Under the pieces are notes generated by a model. That model did not search any database and was not told where the DNA came from. It saw only the letters and a list, made by a program, of their open reading frames with translations. The position numbers and the translations under genes were made by a program. Positions 15,511 through 23,845 of a stretch of 64,000 bases of DNA are shown in pieces; positions within the stretch are counted from its first letter, which is position 1, and each line of letters opens with the position of its first letter. Source of the DNA: CAADGU01 sp035444285 (GTDB lineage: Bacteria; Chloroflexota; Anaerolineae; Promineifilales; Promineifilaceae); contig DAOMOK010000005.1 of the NCBI GenBank assembly GCA_035444285.1, forward strand, positions 310,001 to 374,000. Direction: 5' to 3'.

Positions 15511-17130
15511 ATGCGGGCAGTCGATCTTCAGGAAGAAAAAGATAAGAAGGATAAGGGGGGCGGTGGTTCGCTCACAGCCAGCGGTCTGGCGCTGCGGTTG
15601 TTGGGGCTGATGATTTTTGACGCGGGGGCGTTTTGGATGATCTTGACCATGTGGGGCGATGGCTACTGGCAGTTTGCCGCCGTCATCGCCTTCATCACCG
15701 TCCTGATCAACTATATCTGGTTAAGGCCAGAAGCCTACCCGCTGCGCTGGATGTCCCCCGGTCTGGCGTTCATGATTCTCATCTCAGTTTATCCCATCAT
15801 CTACACCGTTTATATCTCCTTTACCAATTATGGTACCGGCCATTTGCTGCCAAAAGTGCAGGCGATTGAAGTCTTGGAGCAGCGCCGCTATTTGCCAGAG
15901 TCTGGGCTGGCGTATAACTTTACGCTTTACCAGAATGCGAATGGCGACTTTGCCCTGCTACTGACACCAGAAGGTAACCGCGAAGCCGAACCGATTGTGG
16001 TGATACCAGGAGAGGATATTGAGGAGCCTGAACTGGGGCCTTTGGCTGAAGATGGTTTGCCGGTCAACATCGTTATTCCCGATGTGGATGCGCCTTATGA
16101 GCGTGTAGCACGAGCGGTTATACTGCGCGCACTTTCAGATTTGCAGCAGACGACGTTTGGCGGGGAGGAGGTGGCCGTGCAAATTCGCGGCATTGATCGC
16201 GCGGCTGCCTTGCAACAACGCTACACGTACAACGAAGAAACCGACACCATCACCGATAACCAGACCGGTGTTATTTACATTGGCGACGATCAACGGGGCG
16301 AATTTATTTCTGCCGAAGGCCAGGCGCTCATTCCCGGCTACACCGTCCCCATCGGTTTTAGAAATTACCAGCGATTTCTGGGAAACCCGGCCTTCCGTGG
16401 CCCGCTCGTAATGATCTTTGCCTGGACGGTTACATTTGCTCTCTTTTCCACCGTGCTCTCGTTTGCGCTGGGGTTGATGATCGCCCTGGTGTTTGGCCGG
16501 AACATGCCCGGCCAAAAGGTGATCAAATCGCTGCTCATTATTCCTTTTGCCATACCGGGCGTTTTGACCATCCTGGTCTGGCGTGGCCTGTGGAATCCGG
16601 TGAACGGCATTGTGGGCATCTGGCTTTCTGAATTGATGGGTACCCAAATTAACGTCTTTGCCGATTCGTTTTGGGTCAAGGTGGCGCTTATCATCATCAA
16701 CGTCTGGCTGGCTTACCCCTATTACGTGCTGATCAACAGTGGCGCGTTGCAGGCCATTCCCCAGGATATGTATGAGGCGGCCGATATTGACGGCGCCAAC
16801 GCCTGGCACCAGTTCCGCGCCCTCACGCTGCCGCTGCTGCTGGTGGGTGTGGGGCCATTGATCATCGGTTCATTTCTGGTGAACTTTAACAGCTTTAACC
16901 TCATTTACCTGTTTAATAACGGTGGGCCGCCCATTGTGGGCACACCCACGCCGGCCGGACACTCCGACATTTTGATCAGCTACGTGTACCGGCTGGCTTT
17001 TGCTTCGGCGGGGCAAGATTTTGGTTATGCTTCGGCGATTACGGTGATCATCTTCTTCATTCTGGCGACCATTACATTGTTCCAGTATCGCTTCATGCGC
17101 ACCTGGGAAAAGGTTGGCGAAAGTGTCTGA
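15511..17130 (+). CDS. Maltodextrin ABC transporter permease, MalF-like
   Basis: About 539 residues from the Met at 15511 (MRAVDLQEEKDKKDK), chosen because AGGAGAAGAGGAG lies just upstream. The N-terminus is charged and cytoplasmic, followed by membrane helices (~28-75 and ~85-105). A ~190-residue extracytoplasmic domain follows (NYGTGHLLPK to GFRNYQRFLG), comparable to the P2 loop of MalF. The permease core then carries the EAA loop EAADIDGANAWHQFRALTLPLL, which docks the ATPase. It forms the transmembrane pore with the downstream MalG-like protein, whose start overlaps this stop by 8 bp. The P2-like domain contacts the binding protein in MalF and presumably here. Confidence 0.93.
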   Translation: MRAVDLQEEKDKKDKGGGGSLTASGLALRLLGLMIFDAGAFWMILTMWGDGYWQFAAVIAFITVLINYIWLRPEAYPLRWMSPGLAFMILISVYPIIYTVYISFTNYGTGHLLPKVQAIEVLEQRRYLPESGLAYNFTLYQNANGDFALLLTPEGNREAEPIVVIPGEDIEEPELGPLAEDGLPVNIVIPDVDAPYERVARAVILRALSDLQQTTFGGEEVAVQIRGIDRAAALQQRYTYNEETDTITDNQTGVIYIGDDQRGEFISAEGQALIPGYTVPIGFRNYQRFLGNPAFRGPLVMIFAWTVTFALFSTVLSFALGLMIALVFGRNMPGQKVIKSLLIIPFAIPGVLTILVWRGLWNPVNGIVGIWLSELMGTQINVFADSFWVKVALIIINVWLAYPYYVLINSGALQAIPQDMYEAADIDGANAWHQFRALTLPLLLVGVGPLIIGSFLVNFNSFNLIYLFNNGGPPIVGTPTPAGHSDILISYVYRLAFASAGQDFGYASAITVIIFFILATITLFQYRFMRTWEKVGESV

Positions 17131-18046
17131 TATAACCTCCCCCCCAAAAAGAAAAGAAAAAGAATTAAGTCGTTGGCAGGTGTTCTGGCAGTCTAAGAAA
17201 AATCAGCGCCGCATTGTCACGGCCGTGAAACTCCTGGTAGCGGCTGTGGTCTTGTTCTATTCACTGCTGCCCGTTGCCTATACCATCTCATCGGCATTTA
17301 GCCCTGTCCAGGGTGTCAGCCGCCAACTCATTCCCGCCAATCCGACATTGGATAATTTCCGCGAGATTTTGTATGGGCAGCCATTTGGCTTGTGGATGTG
17401 GAACACGACCAAGATCGCCCTCATCTCGGCGCTCTTATCAGCTCTGATCACCACCCTGACAGCCTTTGCTTTTTCCCGTTTTCGTTTTGCCGGGCGCGGC
17501 CAACTCCTGTTGGGCATTTTGTTGATTCAGGTATTCCCGGCGCTCATGGCTATGATTGCCCTTTATTCGCTGCTAGACCAGTTAGGCCGTTGTTGCATCC
17601 CGGCGCTGGGGTTGAACACACATGGCGGCCTGATCCTCATTTATATGGGGGGGGCTATGGGGCTGAACGTGTGGCTGATGAAGGGCTTTTTTGATTCGAT
17701 CCCGCGTGACATTGACGAATCGGCTATGGTGGATGGCGCCTCGCACTGGCAGACGTTCTGGTATCTTATCTTCCCGTTGGTACGGCCGATCGTCGTTGTC
17801 ATCGTCATTTTGACTTTCTTTGGCGTCTATGGCGATTGGATTTTGCCCAATATCATGATTGGTACCAAGTCGGAGCTTTTCACCCTGATGTTGGGTCTGC
17901 AAACCTTCATCGGCAACAATTACGCGCAAAATTGGAGCGTGTTTGCTGCCGGGGCGGTGTTGGGTTCTATACTGCCGGTCCTGGTTTATATCTTGCTGCA
18001 AGACCAAATTGTAGGTGGCCTGACAACGGGCGCGGTGAAAGGCTGA
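17123..18046 (+). CDS. Maltodextrin ABC transporter permease, MalG-like
   Basis: About 307 residues. The GTG at 17123 is preferred over a TTG at 17114 because AAAAGG lies 9 nt before it and would abut the TTG. Six membrane helices are visible. The EAA motif is ESAMVDGASHWQTFWYLIFPLVRP, and the C-terminus (LPVLVYILLQDQIVGGLTTGAVKG) matches the MalG ending that reaches into the MalF pore. It overlaps the MalF-like gene by 8 bp and is translationally coupled. The stop TGA is the first part of a TGATCAA heptamer array. A terminator precedes the amylase gene. Confidence 0.94.
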   Translation: MSDITSPPKRKEKELSRWQVFWQSKKNQRRIVTAVKLLVAAVVLFYSLLPVAYTISSAFSPVQGVSRQLIPANPTLDNFREILYGQPFGLWMWNTTKIALISALLSALITTLTAFAFSRFRFAGRGQLLLGILLIQVFPALMAMIALYSLLDQLGRCCIPALGLNTHGGLILIYMGGAMGLNVWLMKGFFDSIPRDIDESAMVDGASHWQTFWYLIFPLVRPIVVVIVILTFFGVYGDWILPNIMIGTKSELFTLMLGLQTFIGNNYAQNWSVFAAGAVLGSILPVLVYILLQDQIVGGLTTGAVKG

Positions 18047-18092
18047 TCAATGATCAATTGATAATTGTCAATGATCAATTGTCAATTGATGC
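18044..18092. repeat. Heptamer array (TGATCAA type) at the 3' end of the MalG-like gene
   Basis: Units TGATCAA, TGATCAA, TTGATAA, TTGTCAA, TGATCAA, TTGTCAA, TTGATGC in register. The gene's TGA belongs to the first unit. TTGATCA and TGATCAA are reverse complements, so stems can form. Confidence 0.85.
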
Positions 18093-18094
18093 GG

Positions 18095-18127
18095 TAGCCC
18101 TGTGCGGTGTGCAGGGCTATTTTTTTT
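18095..18127 (+). terminator. Intrinsic terminator between the MalG-like and amylase genes
   Basis: TAGCCCTG / CAGGGCTA stem with a 9-nt loop, followed by eight T residues. It lies 13 bp before the amylase start codon, so it may also act as an attenuator in the amylase leader. Confidence 0.85.
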
Positions 18128-18139
18128 GAGGAACATGTG

Positions 18140-19852
18140 ATGAAGCGACTTTTTTTATTGTTTGTTTTGTGGGGCGTGCTGCTGGTGGGGTGCGGCAGTG
18201 GCGAGCAGACGGTCACGGCCGTGCCCACCCAATCTGCCACGCCTACGGCCGTACCCCCCACTCCCATCCCGCCAACACCCACCATCTTAGCTACACCCGC
18301 CAGCCCCCTGCCCCAGGGCAGCAACGGCCTGCCCTGGTGGAACGACACCGTCTTCTACGAAGTCTTTGTGCGCAGCTTTAAGGACAGCGACGGCGACGGC
18401 ATCGGCGACCTGAACGGCCTGATTGAGATGCTGGACTACCTGAACGACGGCGACCCCACCACCGGCGACGACCTGGGCGTGACCGGCATCTGGCTCATGC
18501 CCATCATGGTTTCCCCCAGTTATCATGGCTACGACGTGGTGGATTATTACCTGGTCAACCCAGAGTACGGCACCAATGAAGATTTCCAACGGCTGGTGGA
18601 AGAAGCGCATAAACGGGGCATTCGCGTCATTGTAGACCTGGTGCTAAACCACACCGGGCGTGACCATCCCTGGTTTGTGGAGTCCAGAGACCCCAACTCC
18701 GAGCGGCGGGACTGGTACGTCTGGAGCGATACGGACCCCGGTTATGCCGGCCCCTGGGGGCAGCCGGTATGGCACCGCACCCCCAACGGTTATTACTACG
18801 GCGTTTTTTGGGACGGAATGCCCGATTTGAACCTGGAAAACCCGGACGTAACAGCCGAGATGTTAGCCGCCGCCGGTTTCTGGCTGGAAGAAATGGGCGC
18901 GGATGGCTTCCGGCTGGACGCCATCAAACATTTGATTGAAGACGGCCGTGTCCAGGAAAACACCCCCGCCACCCATGCCTGGCTGCAAGAGTTCTACACC
19001 TTCTACAAAGAGATAAACCCGGACGCCTTTGCCGTCGGCGAAGCGTGGACGACCACACGCGAAGTGCTGGATTACACCGGCGATGAAGTAGACATCGCCT
19101 TTCAATTTGACCTGGCCGAAGATATTCTCAACAGCGTCAAACGGGGCAATGGCACGGCCGTGGCCTCCCGGCTGAACAGCATCACCGCCGCCTACCCACG
19201 CGGCCAATACGCCACCTTCCTGGCCAACCATGACCAGAACCGGGTGATGTCCCAACTCATCGGCAACGAAGATCGCGCCAAAATCGCCGCCTCCATTTTG
19301 CTCACCTCGCCCGGTGTGCCCTTCGTCTACTATGGCGAGGAGATTGGTCTGATGGGGGCCAAACCGGATGAAGACATTCGCCGCCCCATGCAGTGGACGA
19401 GCGATAATATCAAAACCGGCTTCACCACCGGATCCCCCTGGCGTCGCCCCGGCAGCGATTATGAAACGCGCAGTGTCGCCCTGCAAACGGATGACCCCAA
19501 CTCGCTGCTGAACCATTACCGGCAGCTCATCCAGTTACGCGCCACCAATGAGGCGCTGCGGGTGGGCGACTGGCTGGAAGTGCAGTCCAGCCCCAACCGG
19601 GTATACGCCTTCTTGCGCTACACCGGCGATGAAACCGTGCTGGTCGTTATTAACATGTCCAACCAGATCGTGGAGGATTACACGTTGAACCTGGCAAGTG
19701 GGCCATTGGCGGCGGGGGCGACGGCCGTACTTCTCTTTGGCGATGGTGATGTGACCAATCCCACCGTCAATGCCGCCGGTGGCTTTAATGATTATATACC
19801 CCTGGCGGAACTGCCGCCCTTTAGCACTTTTGTGATTGATTTGACGCCGTAA
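18140..19852 (+). CDS. Surface-anchored GH13 alpha-amylase (lipoprotein)
   Basis: A 570-residue glycoside hydrolase from the Met at 18140 (GAGGAAC upstream). Signal and lipobox LLVGC (Cys18), a Thr/Pro-rich spacer (~25-60), then the GH13 barrel. Conserved regions: VDLVLNHTG (region I), GFRLDAIKH (II, catalytic Asp), VGEAW (III, acid/base Glu) and FLANHDQNR (IV, Asp). A calcium-loop-like DSDGDGIGDLNGL is present. A C-terminal beta domain ends at PFSTFVIDLTP. It should cleave alpha-1,4-glucans at the cell surface and feed the binding protein encoded upstream. The exact specificity (alpha-amylase, maltogenic or oligo-1,6-glucosidase) cannot be fixed by eye. Confidence 0.93.
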   Translation: MKRLFLLFVLWGVLLVGCGSGEQTVTAVPTQSATPTAVPPTPIPPTPTILATPASPLPQGSNGLPWWNDTVFYEVFVRSFKDSDGDGIGDLNGLIEMLDYLNDGDPTTGDDLGVTGIWLMPIMVSPSYHGYDVVDYYLVNPEYGTNEDFQRLVEEAHKRGIRVIVDLVLNHTGRDHPWFVESRDPNSERRDWYVWSDTDPGYAGPWGQPVWHRTPNGYYYGVFWDGMPDLNLENPDVTAEMLAAAGFWLEEMGADGFRLDAIKHLIEDGRVQENTPATHAWLQEFYTFYKEINPDAFAVGEAWTTTREVLDYTGDEVDIAFQFDLAEDILNSVKRGNGTAVASRLNSITAAYPRGQYATFLANHDQNRVMSQLIGNEDRAKIAASILLTSPGVPFVYYGEEIGLMGAKPDEDIRRPMQWTSDNIKTGFTTGSPWRRPGSDYETRSVALQTDDPNSLLNHYRQLIQLRATNEALRVGDWLEVQSSPNRVYAFLRYTGDETVLVVINMSNQIVEDYTLNLASGPLAAGATAVLLFGDGDVTNPTVNAAGGFNDYIPLAELPPFSTFVIDLTP

Positions 19853-19854
19853 TT

Positions 19855-19925
19855 GTACGGGCGAGGCAGTTGGGAATCAGGTTATGGGTGAATTCAAAGG
19901 TATTACCCAACTGCCTCGCCCCTAC
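19855..19925. repeat. Palindromic repeat, GGGCGAGGCAGTTGGG family
   Basis: Starts GTACGGGCGAGGCAGTTGGG and ends CCCAACTGCCTCGCCCCTAC, arms of about 20 bp around a ~30-bp centre. It fills the spacer between the two GH13 genes and ends 12 bp before the second start codon. Relatives lie at 35372, 37749, 41274 and 58096. Confidence 0.85.
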
Positions 19926-19937
19926 CATGCATAACCT

Positions 19938-21644
19938 ATGAAAGAATTTGTCTTCGGCTCCCTTTCCACCATCGAACAACGGGTAGCGCACATGCGTAAC
20001 TGGCGGCAGGGCATTAAACACCACAACCGCCTGACGCCGCGCGCCCCCCGCGCCTATGACCAGCCCACGCTCACTGTCACCGTACAGTTAGACCGGCCCA
20101 TTGCCCGCGTCGAATGTGTGGTGATTGCGCCGAGTACGGCCGTGTTTCCCCTCCAATTTGTCAAAACCGAATGGGACTTACTCAACTGGGCCTACATTGA
20201 AACCTGGCAAACCACCCTGCCTGCCGAGCCAGATGGCACGTTAGTGCGCTATCACATCCGCGCCTACCCCGCCGATGGCTCTGCCCCCTTGTCTACCGAT
20301 GATGAGGAACTCTTTTCCTACCTGGTGGGTGAAGCCCGCGCCCCGGAATGGGCTGCCGGTTCGGTGACGTACCAGATATTTCCCGACAGGTTTTTTCCGG
20401 GGGACGGCCGTCATTGGAACCCCACCCACGGCCTCAACGACATCTACGGCGGCACGCTGCGCGGCATCATTGACAAGCTGGACTATGTGGCCGATATGGG
20501 CTTCAACGCCATCTGGCTCAACCCCTTCTTCCCCGATGACAACACCCATCACGGCTACCACGCCACCGACTACTTCACCGTCAACCCCCGCCTGGGCAGC
20601 ATGGAGGAGATTCACGAACTGGTCGCCGCCGCCCACCAACGGGGCATCCGCCTGCTGCTGGACTTTGTGGCCAACCATTGGAGCAGCCAGCATGAAAGTT
20701 TCCAGGAAGCGATCAAAGACCCCACCAGCCGCTACTACGAATGGTATCACTGGATTGACTATCCCCACGATTACGAGACCTTCTTCGGCGTCATGCACCT
20801 GCCGCAGGTGAATGTGAACCATCCCGACGTGCGCCGCTACCTGCTGGACAGCGTCTCCTTCTGGCTGGGTGAGGTCGGTTTTGACGGCCTGCGCTGCGAT
20901 TATGCCCTGGGGCCGTCGCACGACTTCTGGACAGAACTGCGCCAGGTGGTCAAGCGCGTCAACCCCGACGCCTGGATTTACGGCGAAGTGGTGGAAAGCC
21001 CGACCACTATTTTGAGCTACGAAGGGCGTTTTGACGGCTGCCTGGACTTCCCGCTGATGCAGGCCATGCGCGATCTCTTTGCCATGGAGCGCATGGGTTT
21101 GAGCGCCTTCGACACCTTCTTGCACCAGCACGAGCGTTACTTCCCGCCCACCTACATCCTACCCACCTTTCTAGACAACCACGACATGAACCGCTTCTCC
21201 TGGCTGGCCGAAAATGACACCCGCAAACTGAAATTGGCTGCGTTATGTCAATTTACCCTGAGCGGGCCGCCGGTGGTTTACAATGGTTCAGAGGTAGGCG
21301 TCCGCCAACATATGGGCATGTGGGAGCAGGGCAGCCAGGGCATGGCCGAGTGCCGCCAGCCGATGTTGTGGGGCGACGAACAAGACAGCGACTTGCGCGA
21401 ATTTTATCGCTGGCTGATTCATTTCCGGCGCGACCACCCGGTGTTGTGGCACGGCCGTCGCCAGACCATTCACCTGGACGAAACCACCCAAACCTACGCC
21501 TATGCCCGTTTTGACGAAAACCAGGCCATCCTGGTGGCGCTGAATTTGAGTGAGGAAGAGCGGGTGGTCACGGCCGTACATGGCCCCCACACCCACACCT
21601 TCACCCTGCCCCCATGCAGCGGCGAACTGTTTGCCATTGGGTAA
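19938..21644 (+). CDS. GH13 neopullulanase/cyclomaltodextrinase-like enzyme, probably cytoplasmic
   Basis: A 568-residue protein without a signal peptide. An N-terminal beta domain (~1-125; RVECVVIAPSTAVFPLQFVKTEWD) resembles CBM34-type modules. The GH13 barrel starts at VTYQIFPDRFFPGD. Regions: LLLDFVANHWS (I), GLRCDYA (II, nucleophile Asp), IYGEVVES (III, Glu) and FLDNHDMNR (IV). These enzymes hydrolyse cyclodextrins, pullulan or imported maltodextrins inside the cell, which fits the upstream transporter and surface amylase. The leader is occupied by a palindromic repeat and no clear RBS is seen. Confidence 0.92.
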   Translation: MKEFVFGSLSTIEQRVAHMRNWRQGIKHHNRLTPRAPRAYDQPTLTVTVQLDRPIARVECVVIAPSTAVFPLQFVKTEWDLLNWAYIETWQTTLPAEPDGTLVRYHIRAYPADGSAPLSTDDEELFSYLVGEARAPEWAAGSVTYQIFPDRFFPGDGRHWNPTHGLNDIYGGTLRGIIDKLDYVADMGFNAIWLNPFFPDDNTHHGYHATDYFTVNPRLGSMEEIHELVAAAHQRGIRLLLDFVANHWSSQHESFQEAIKDPTSRYYEWYHWIDYPHDYETFFGVMHLPQVNVNHPDVRRYLLDSVSFWLGEVGFDGLRCDYALGPSHDFWTELRQVVKRVNPDAWIYGEVVESPTTILSYEGRFDGCLDFPLMQAMRDLFAMERMGLSAFDTFLHQHERYFPPTYILPTFLDNHDMNRFSWLAENDTRKLKLAALCQFTLSGPPVVYNGSEVGVRQHMGMWEQGSQGMAECRQPMLWGDEQDSDLREFYRWLIHFRRDHPVLWHGRRQTIHLDETTQTYAYARFDENQAILVALNLSEEERVVTAVHGPHTHTFTLPPCSGELFAIG

Positions 21645-21690
21645 TTGGGTAATTACCCAATTACCTCTTTACTCGTTCCACCTGATTGCC

Positions 21691-21805
21691 GCCGGATGGA
21701 ATCCGGCGTCTGGTACAAAAAACCTGCTAAAGCAGGTTAGGGAACCGCCCCTCACGCGCTTTAGCGCGTTTTTTATATAACAGCCTGGGGATTCCATCCC
21801 CAGGC
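21691..21805 (+). terminator. Cluster of four hairpins, including an intrinsic terminator
   Basis: GCCGGAT/ATCCGGC (21691-21707), AACCTGC/GCAGGTT (21721-21738), CGCGCT/AGCGCG followed by a T run (about 21754-21775) and GCCTGGGGAT/ATCCCCAGGC (21783-21805). The third is the classical terminator for the maltodextrin locus. The cluster separates convergent transcription units. Confidence 0.8.
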
Positions 21806-22231
21806 TCAATCCAACCCCAACTCACCCTTCGCCTTCTGCGCGATTTTTTGGATGGTCAGGGCAATACCGGCGGTGGGGCTGGCCAGGCTGGCGATGATCA
21901 CCTCGCCGATGTCCTGGCGCATGGCATAGATCGCCTTCAGCCGTGCTTCCAAAAAGCTCTGTTTCTCCGGGTTGTCGTCCCCCTGCTGGATTTCGGCCGT
22001 GACTTTTGCCGTTTGCGCCACCGCCGGAGATAGTAATTCCCGGTCGGCTGTTTCCAGCGCCGCCAGCTTTTCATTCACCTGCTCAAAAAGCTGGCGCAGT
22101 TCCGCCACACCGGGGTCGGTCGCCGCCGCCTGCGGCGACAAATAATTGTTCACCTGGGCATAGTCGCCAATGGCGCTTTGCACGGGGTGATGCACCACAT
22201 ACTTGCCTGCCTGACTTTGTGAATCACTCAT
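21806..22231 (-). CDS. Small helical protein sharing a short N-terminal motif with the adjacent STAND ATPase
   Basis: A 141-residue protein of no recognised family. Residues ~10-30 read YVVHHPVQSAIGDYAQVNNY. The core SAIGDxAxVxN recurs as SAIGDNALVINN in the STAND ATPase encoded just upstream on the same strand. The remainder is predicted helical: a coiled-coil-like segment (ELRQLFEQVNEKLAALETADREL), a linker and a C-terminal pair of helices with a hydrophobic stretch (VIIASLASPTAGIALTIQKIA). Small proteins of this layout occur beside STAND proteins in Chloroflexota and cyanobacteria. The shared motif suggests direct homotypic contact, possibly amyloid-like signalling, but this is an inference. 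An ACGGCCGT-free region surrounds it. Confidence 0.6.
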   Translation of the reverse strand: MSDSQSQAGKYVVHHPVQSAIGDYAQVNNYLSPQAAATDPGVAELRQLFEQVNEKLAALETADRELLSPAVAQTAKVTAEIQQGDDNPEKQSFLEARLKAIYAMRQDIGEVIIASLASPTAGIALTIQKIAQKAKGELGLD

Positions 22232-22316
22232 GTTGAATCTCCTTGTTTATCGAATGTCTTGTTTCGTGGGCGATTTTTCAAAGGGCCGTCTTATTTCAGT
22301 TGAAACCTGGCTGGCA

Positions 22317-22416
22317 TGTCATTCCGAGCGAAGTCTGCGAAGCGAGGAATCTTTCGCTTTGGGCCGGCGATTTGGGCAATTACCCGGAAAGATTCCTCCT
22401 GTTGGTCGGAATGACA
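22317..22416. repeat. Interspersed palindromic element (TGTCATTCCGA ... TCGGAATGACA)
   Basis: An imperfect inverted repeat of about 100 bp. The outer arms TGTCATTCCGA / TCGGAATGACA and inner arms AGGAATCTTTC / GAAAGATTCCT pair around a GC-rich centre. This type of CATTCCGAGCGAAG...GGAATCT repeat is found scattered in many bacterial genomes. It fills most of the spacer between the STAND gene and its small partner. Confidence 0.8.
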
Positions 22417-22459
22417 GATAAAGACTCAACCCGTTAAAACCACCCTTTATCAAATTGCC

Positions 22460-23695
22460 TCATGTTCGTTTTTGAGCCAACGTCTGCCGCAAATCGGCCA
22501 GGCGGGGGGCGTCTGGTTCCAGGTTGGCCGCCTGGTTGATGTCGGCTTCGGCCTCGTCAACTTCCCCCAGCTCCAGCCGTTCTCCGGCGCGGTTGCGGTA
22601 GAGCATAGCATTGTCCGGGGCGTGGCCGATGGCCCGGCTGTACGTTGCCACCGCCGCCGCATGATCCCCCTGCTCTGCCAGCGCATTGCCCCACGTATTC
22701 AGCGCCCAACCCAACGTCTGCCGCAGCGCACCCGCCAGATCGCCGGGCAGCGCCGCCGCCGCTTCCAGCAGCGCCTCTGGCAAAGCCACAAACCGGGCCT
22801 GTTCGCCCAGGTCAACATTGCTTGTGTGGGTATCGTTATACCGCTGCAACAGGGCGAGCAGCCGCACCAGCAGATGGCGAGCGGCGTCGGGCTGGTTGGC
22901 GGCGCTGTCGGCCACAAACGCCGCCAGCCGTTCCAGCGTGGGCAGTTCCAGCAGGGTGGGATGTTGGCTTAACGCGGCCTCCAGGCTCTCGGCGCTGTCC
23001 ACCTGGAGCAAAGCAGCCAGCGCCAGGGCCGCCGGGTCCTGGGCGGCGGCGCTGGCCGTCTGCATCTCCTGATAAGCGGGGGCAATACCCACTTCCCGGC
23101 AGCGGCGCAGCAAGGTGCGGTGCAGTGGAATGGTCTGGCTCTCCGGGTTGCCCTCTTGCAGCAGCGCCAGCACCGCTTCGGCTTCGTCGGTGAGTAACTG
23201 CGCCTCGTTTTCGGCCAGAAACGCCTGCGACTGCGCCCAATCCGGCGTTTGAACCCAGGCATCCAGGAGATCGGCATATGATTGTACAAATGCTAATGCC
23301 TCTGGAGAAAGTGTTGGTGATTGTCCCAATTGGGCGTATTCCTGGCGAAGATTTTGCGTAACCGGATGATCCCCAAAGCCCCTTTCCTCTGCCAACGCAA
23401 AAACACGCTGAAATAATTCCTGAGCCAACTCAATGTTTCCCTCACTCACGTTTAATCGAGCCAGCCCCACCCAAACATTCATGCGCCCCATTGGATCTTG
23501 CTCCAACTCAAATAATAGTTGGGCGGCGTCGTAATGGCGGCGCGCCTGCTCCACGTTCCCCAGGCGGCGTTCCAAATCGCCCAGGCTTTTTAGGGTGTTG
23601 GCTTTGCCCAGGCGGTCTTGCTCCGCTTCGTAGAGCGGCAGGGCGGCGTCGTAATGGCGGCGCGCCTGCTCCACGTTCCCCAGGCGGCGTTCCAA
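22460..23695 (-). CDS. STAND ATPase with TPR repeats, 3' part (continues across the assembly gap)
   Basis: The C-terminal 411 residues of the gene that begins at 26657. They open with ~40-residue TPR units (LERRLGNVEQARRHYDAALPLYEAEQDRLGKANTLKSLGD). A helical module follows (AWVQTPDWAQSQAFLAENEAQLLTDEAEAVLALL ... LLRRCREVGIAPAY) that repeats a module found before the NB-ARC domain. A final TPR pair (WGNALAEQGDHAAAVATYSRAIGHAPDNAMLYRNRAGERLELGEVDEAEADINQA) ends the protein. The 100-N gap breaks the reading frame, as expected if its length is a placeholder. TPRs of STAND proteins usually sense a ligand or protein. Confidence 0.8.
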   Translation of the reverse strand: MERRLGNVEQARRHYDAALPLYEAEQDRLGKANTLKSLGDLERRLGNVEQARRHYDAAQLLFELEQDPMGRMNVWVGLARLNVSEGNIELAQELFQRVFALAEERGFGDHPVTQNLRQEYAQLGQSPTLSPEALAFVQSYADLLDAWVQTPDWAQSQAFLAENEAQLLTDEAEAVLALLQEGNPESQTIPLHRTLLRRCREVGIAPAYQEMQTASAAAQDPAALALAALLQVDSAESLEAALSQHPTLLELPTLERLAAFVADSAANQPDAARHLLVRLLALLQRYNDTHTSNVDLGEQARFVALPEALLEAAAALPGDLAGALRQTLGWALNTWGNALAEQGDHAAAVATYSRAIGHAPDNAMLYRNRAGERLELGEVDEAEADINQAANLEPDAPRLADLRQTLAQKRT

Positions 23696-23845
23696 NNNNN
23701 NNNNNNNNNNNNNNNNNNNNNNNNNNNNNNNNNNNNNNNNNNNNNNNNNNNNNNNNNNNNNNNNNNNNNNNNNNNNNNNNNNNNNNNNNNNNNNNATCGC
23801 CCAGGCTTTTTAGGGTGTTGGCTTTGCCCAGGCGGTCGCCATGGA
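23508..23845. repeat. Near-identical 120-bp tandem repeats encoding TPRs, interrupted by the gap
   Basis: The segment around 23520-23574 recurs nearly base for base at 23640-23694, and the partial unit after the gap (23796-23836) repeats 23576-23616. The 120-bp period encodes one 40-residue TPR. Near-identity of units implies recent expansion and explains why assembly failed here. Confidence 0.9.
23696..23795. other. Assembly gap (100 N)
   Basis: Exactly 100 undetermined bases inside a tandemly repeated coding region. The true length and TPR number are unknown. Confidence 1.

Noticed and set aside
22317..22416. Small insertion sequence
   Set aside because: It has inverted arms but no coding capacity, and I saw no flanking target duplication, so it is listed as an interspersed palindrome.
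23508..23700. Pro/Gly/Arg-rich reading frame running out of the N gap (GTPPGERGAGAPPL...)
   Set aside because: It is a shifted frame of the TPR-coding repeats, caused by the arbitrary 100-N gap length. The TPR frame continues to 22460.
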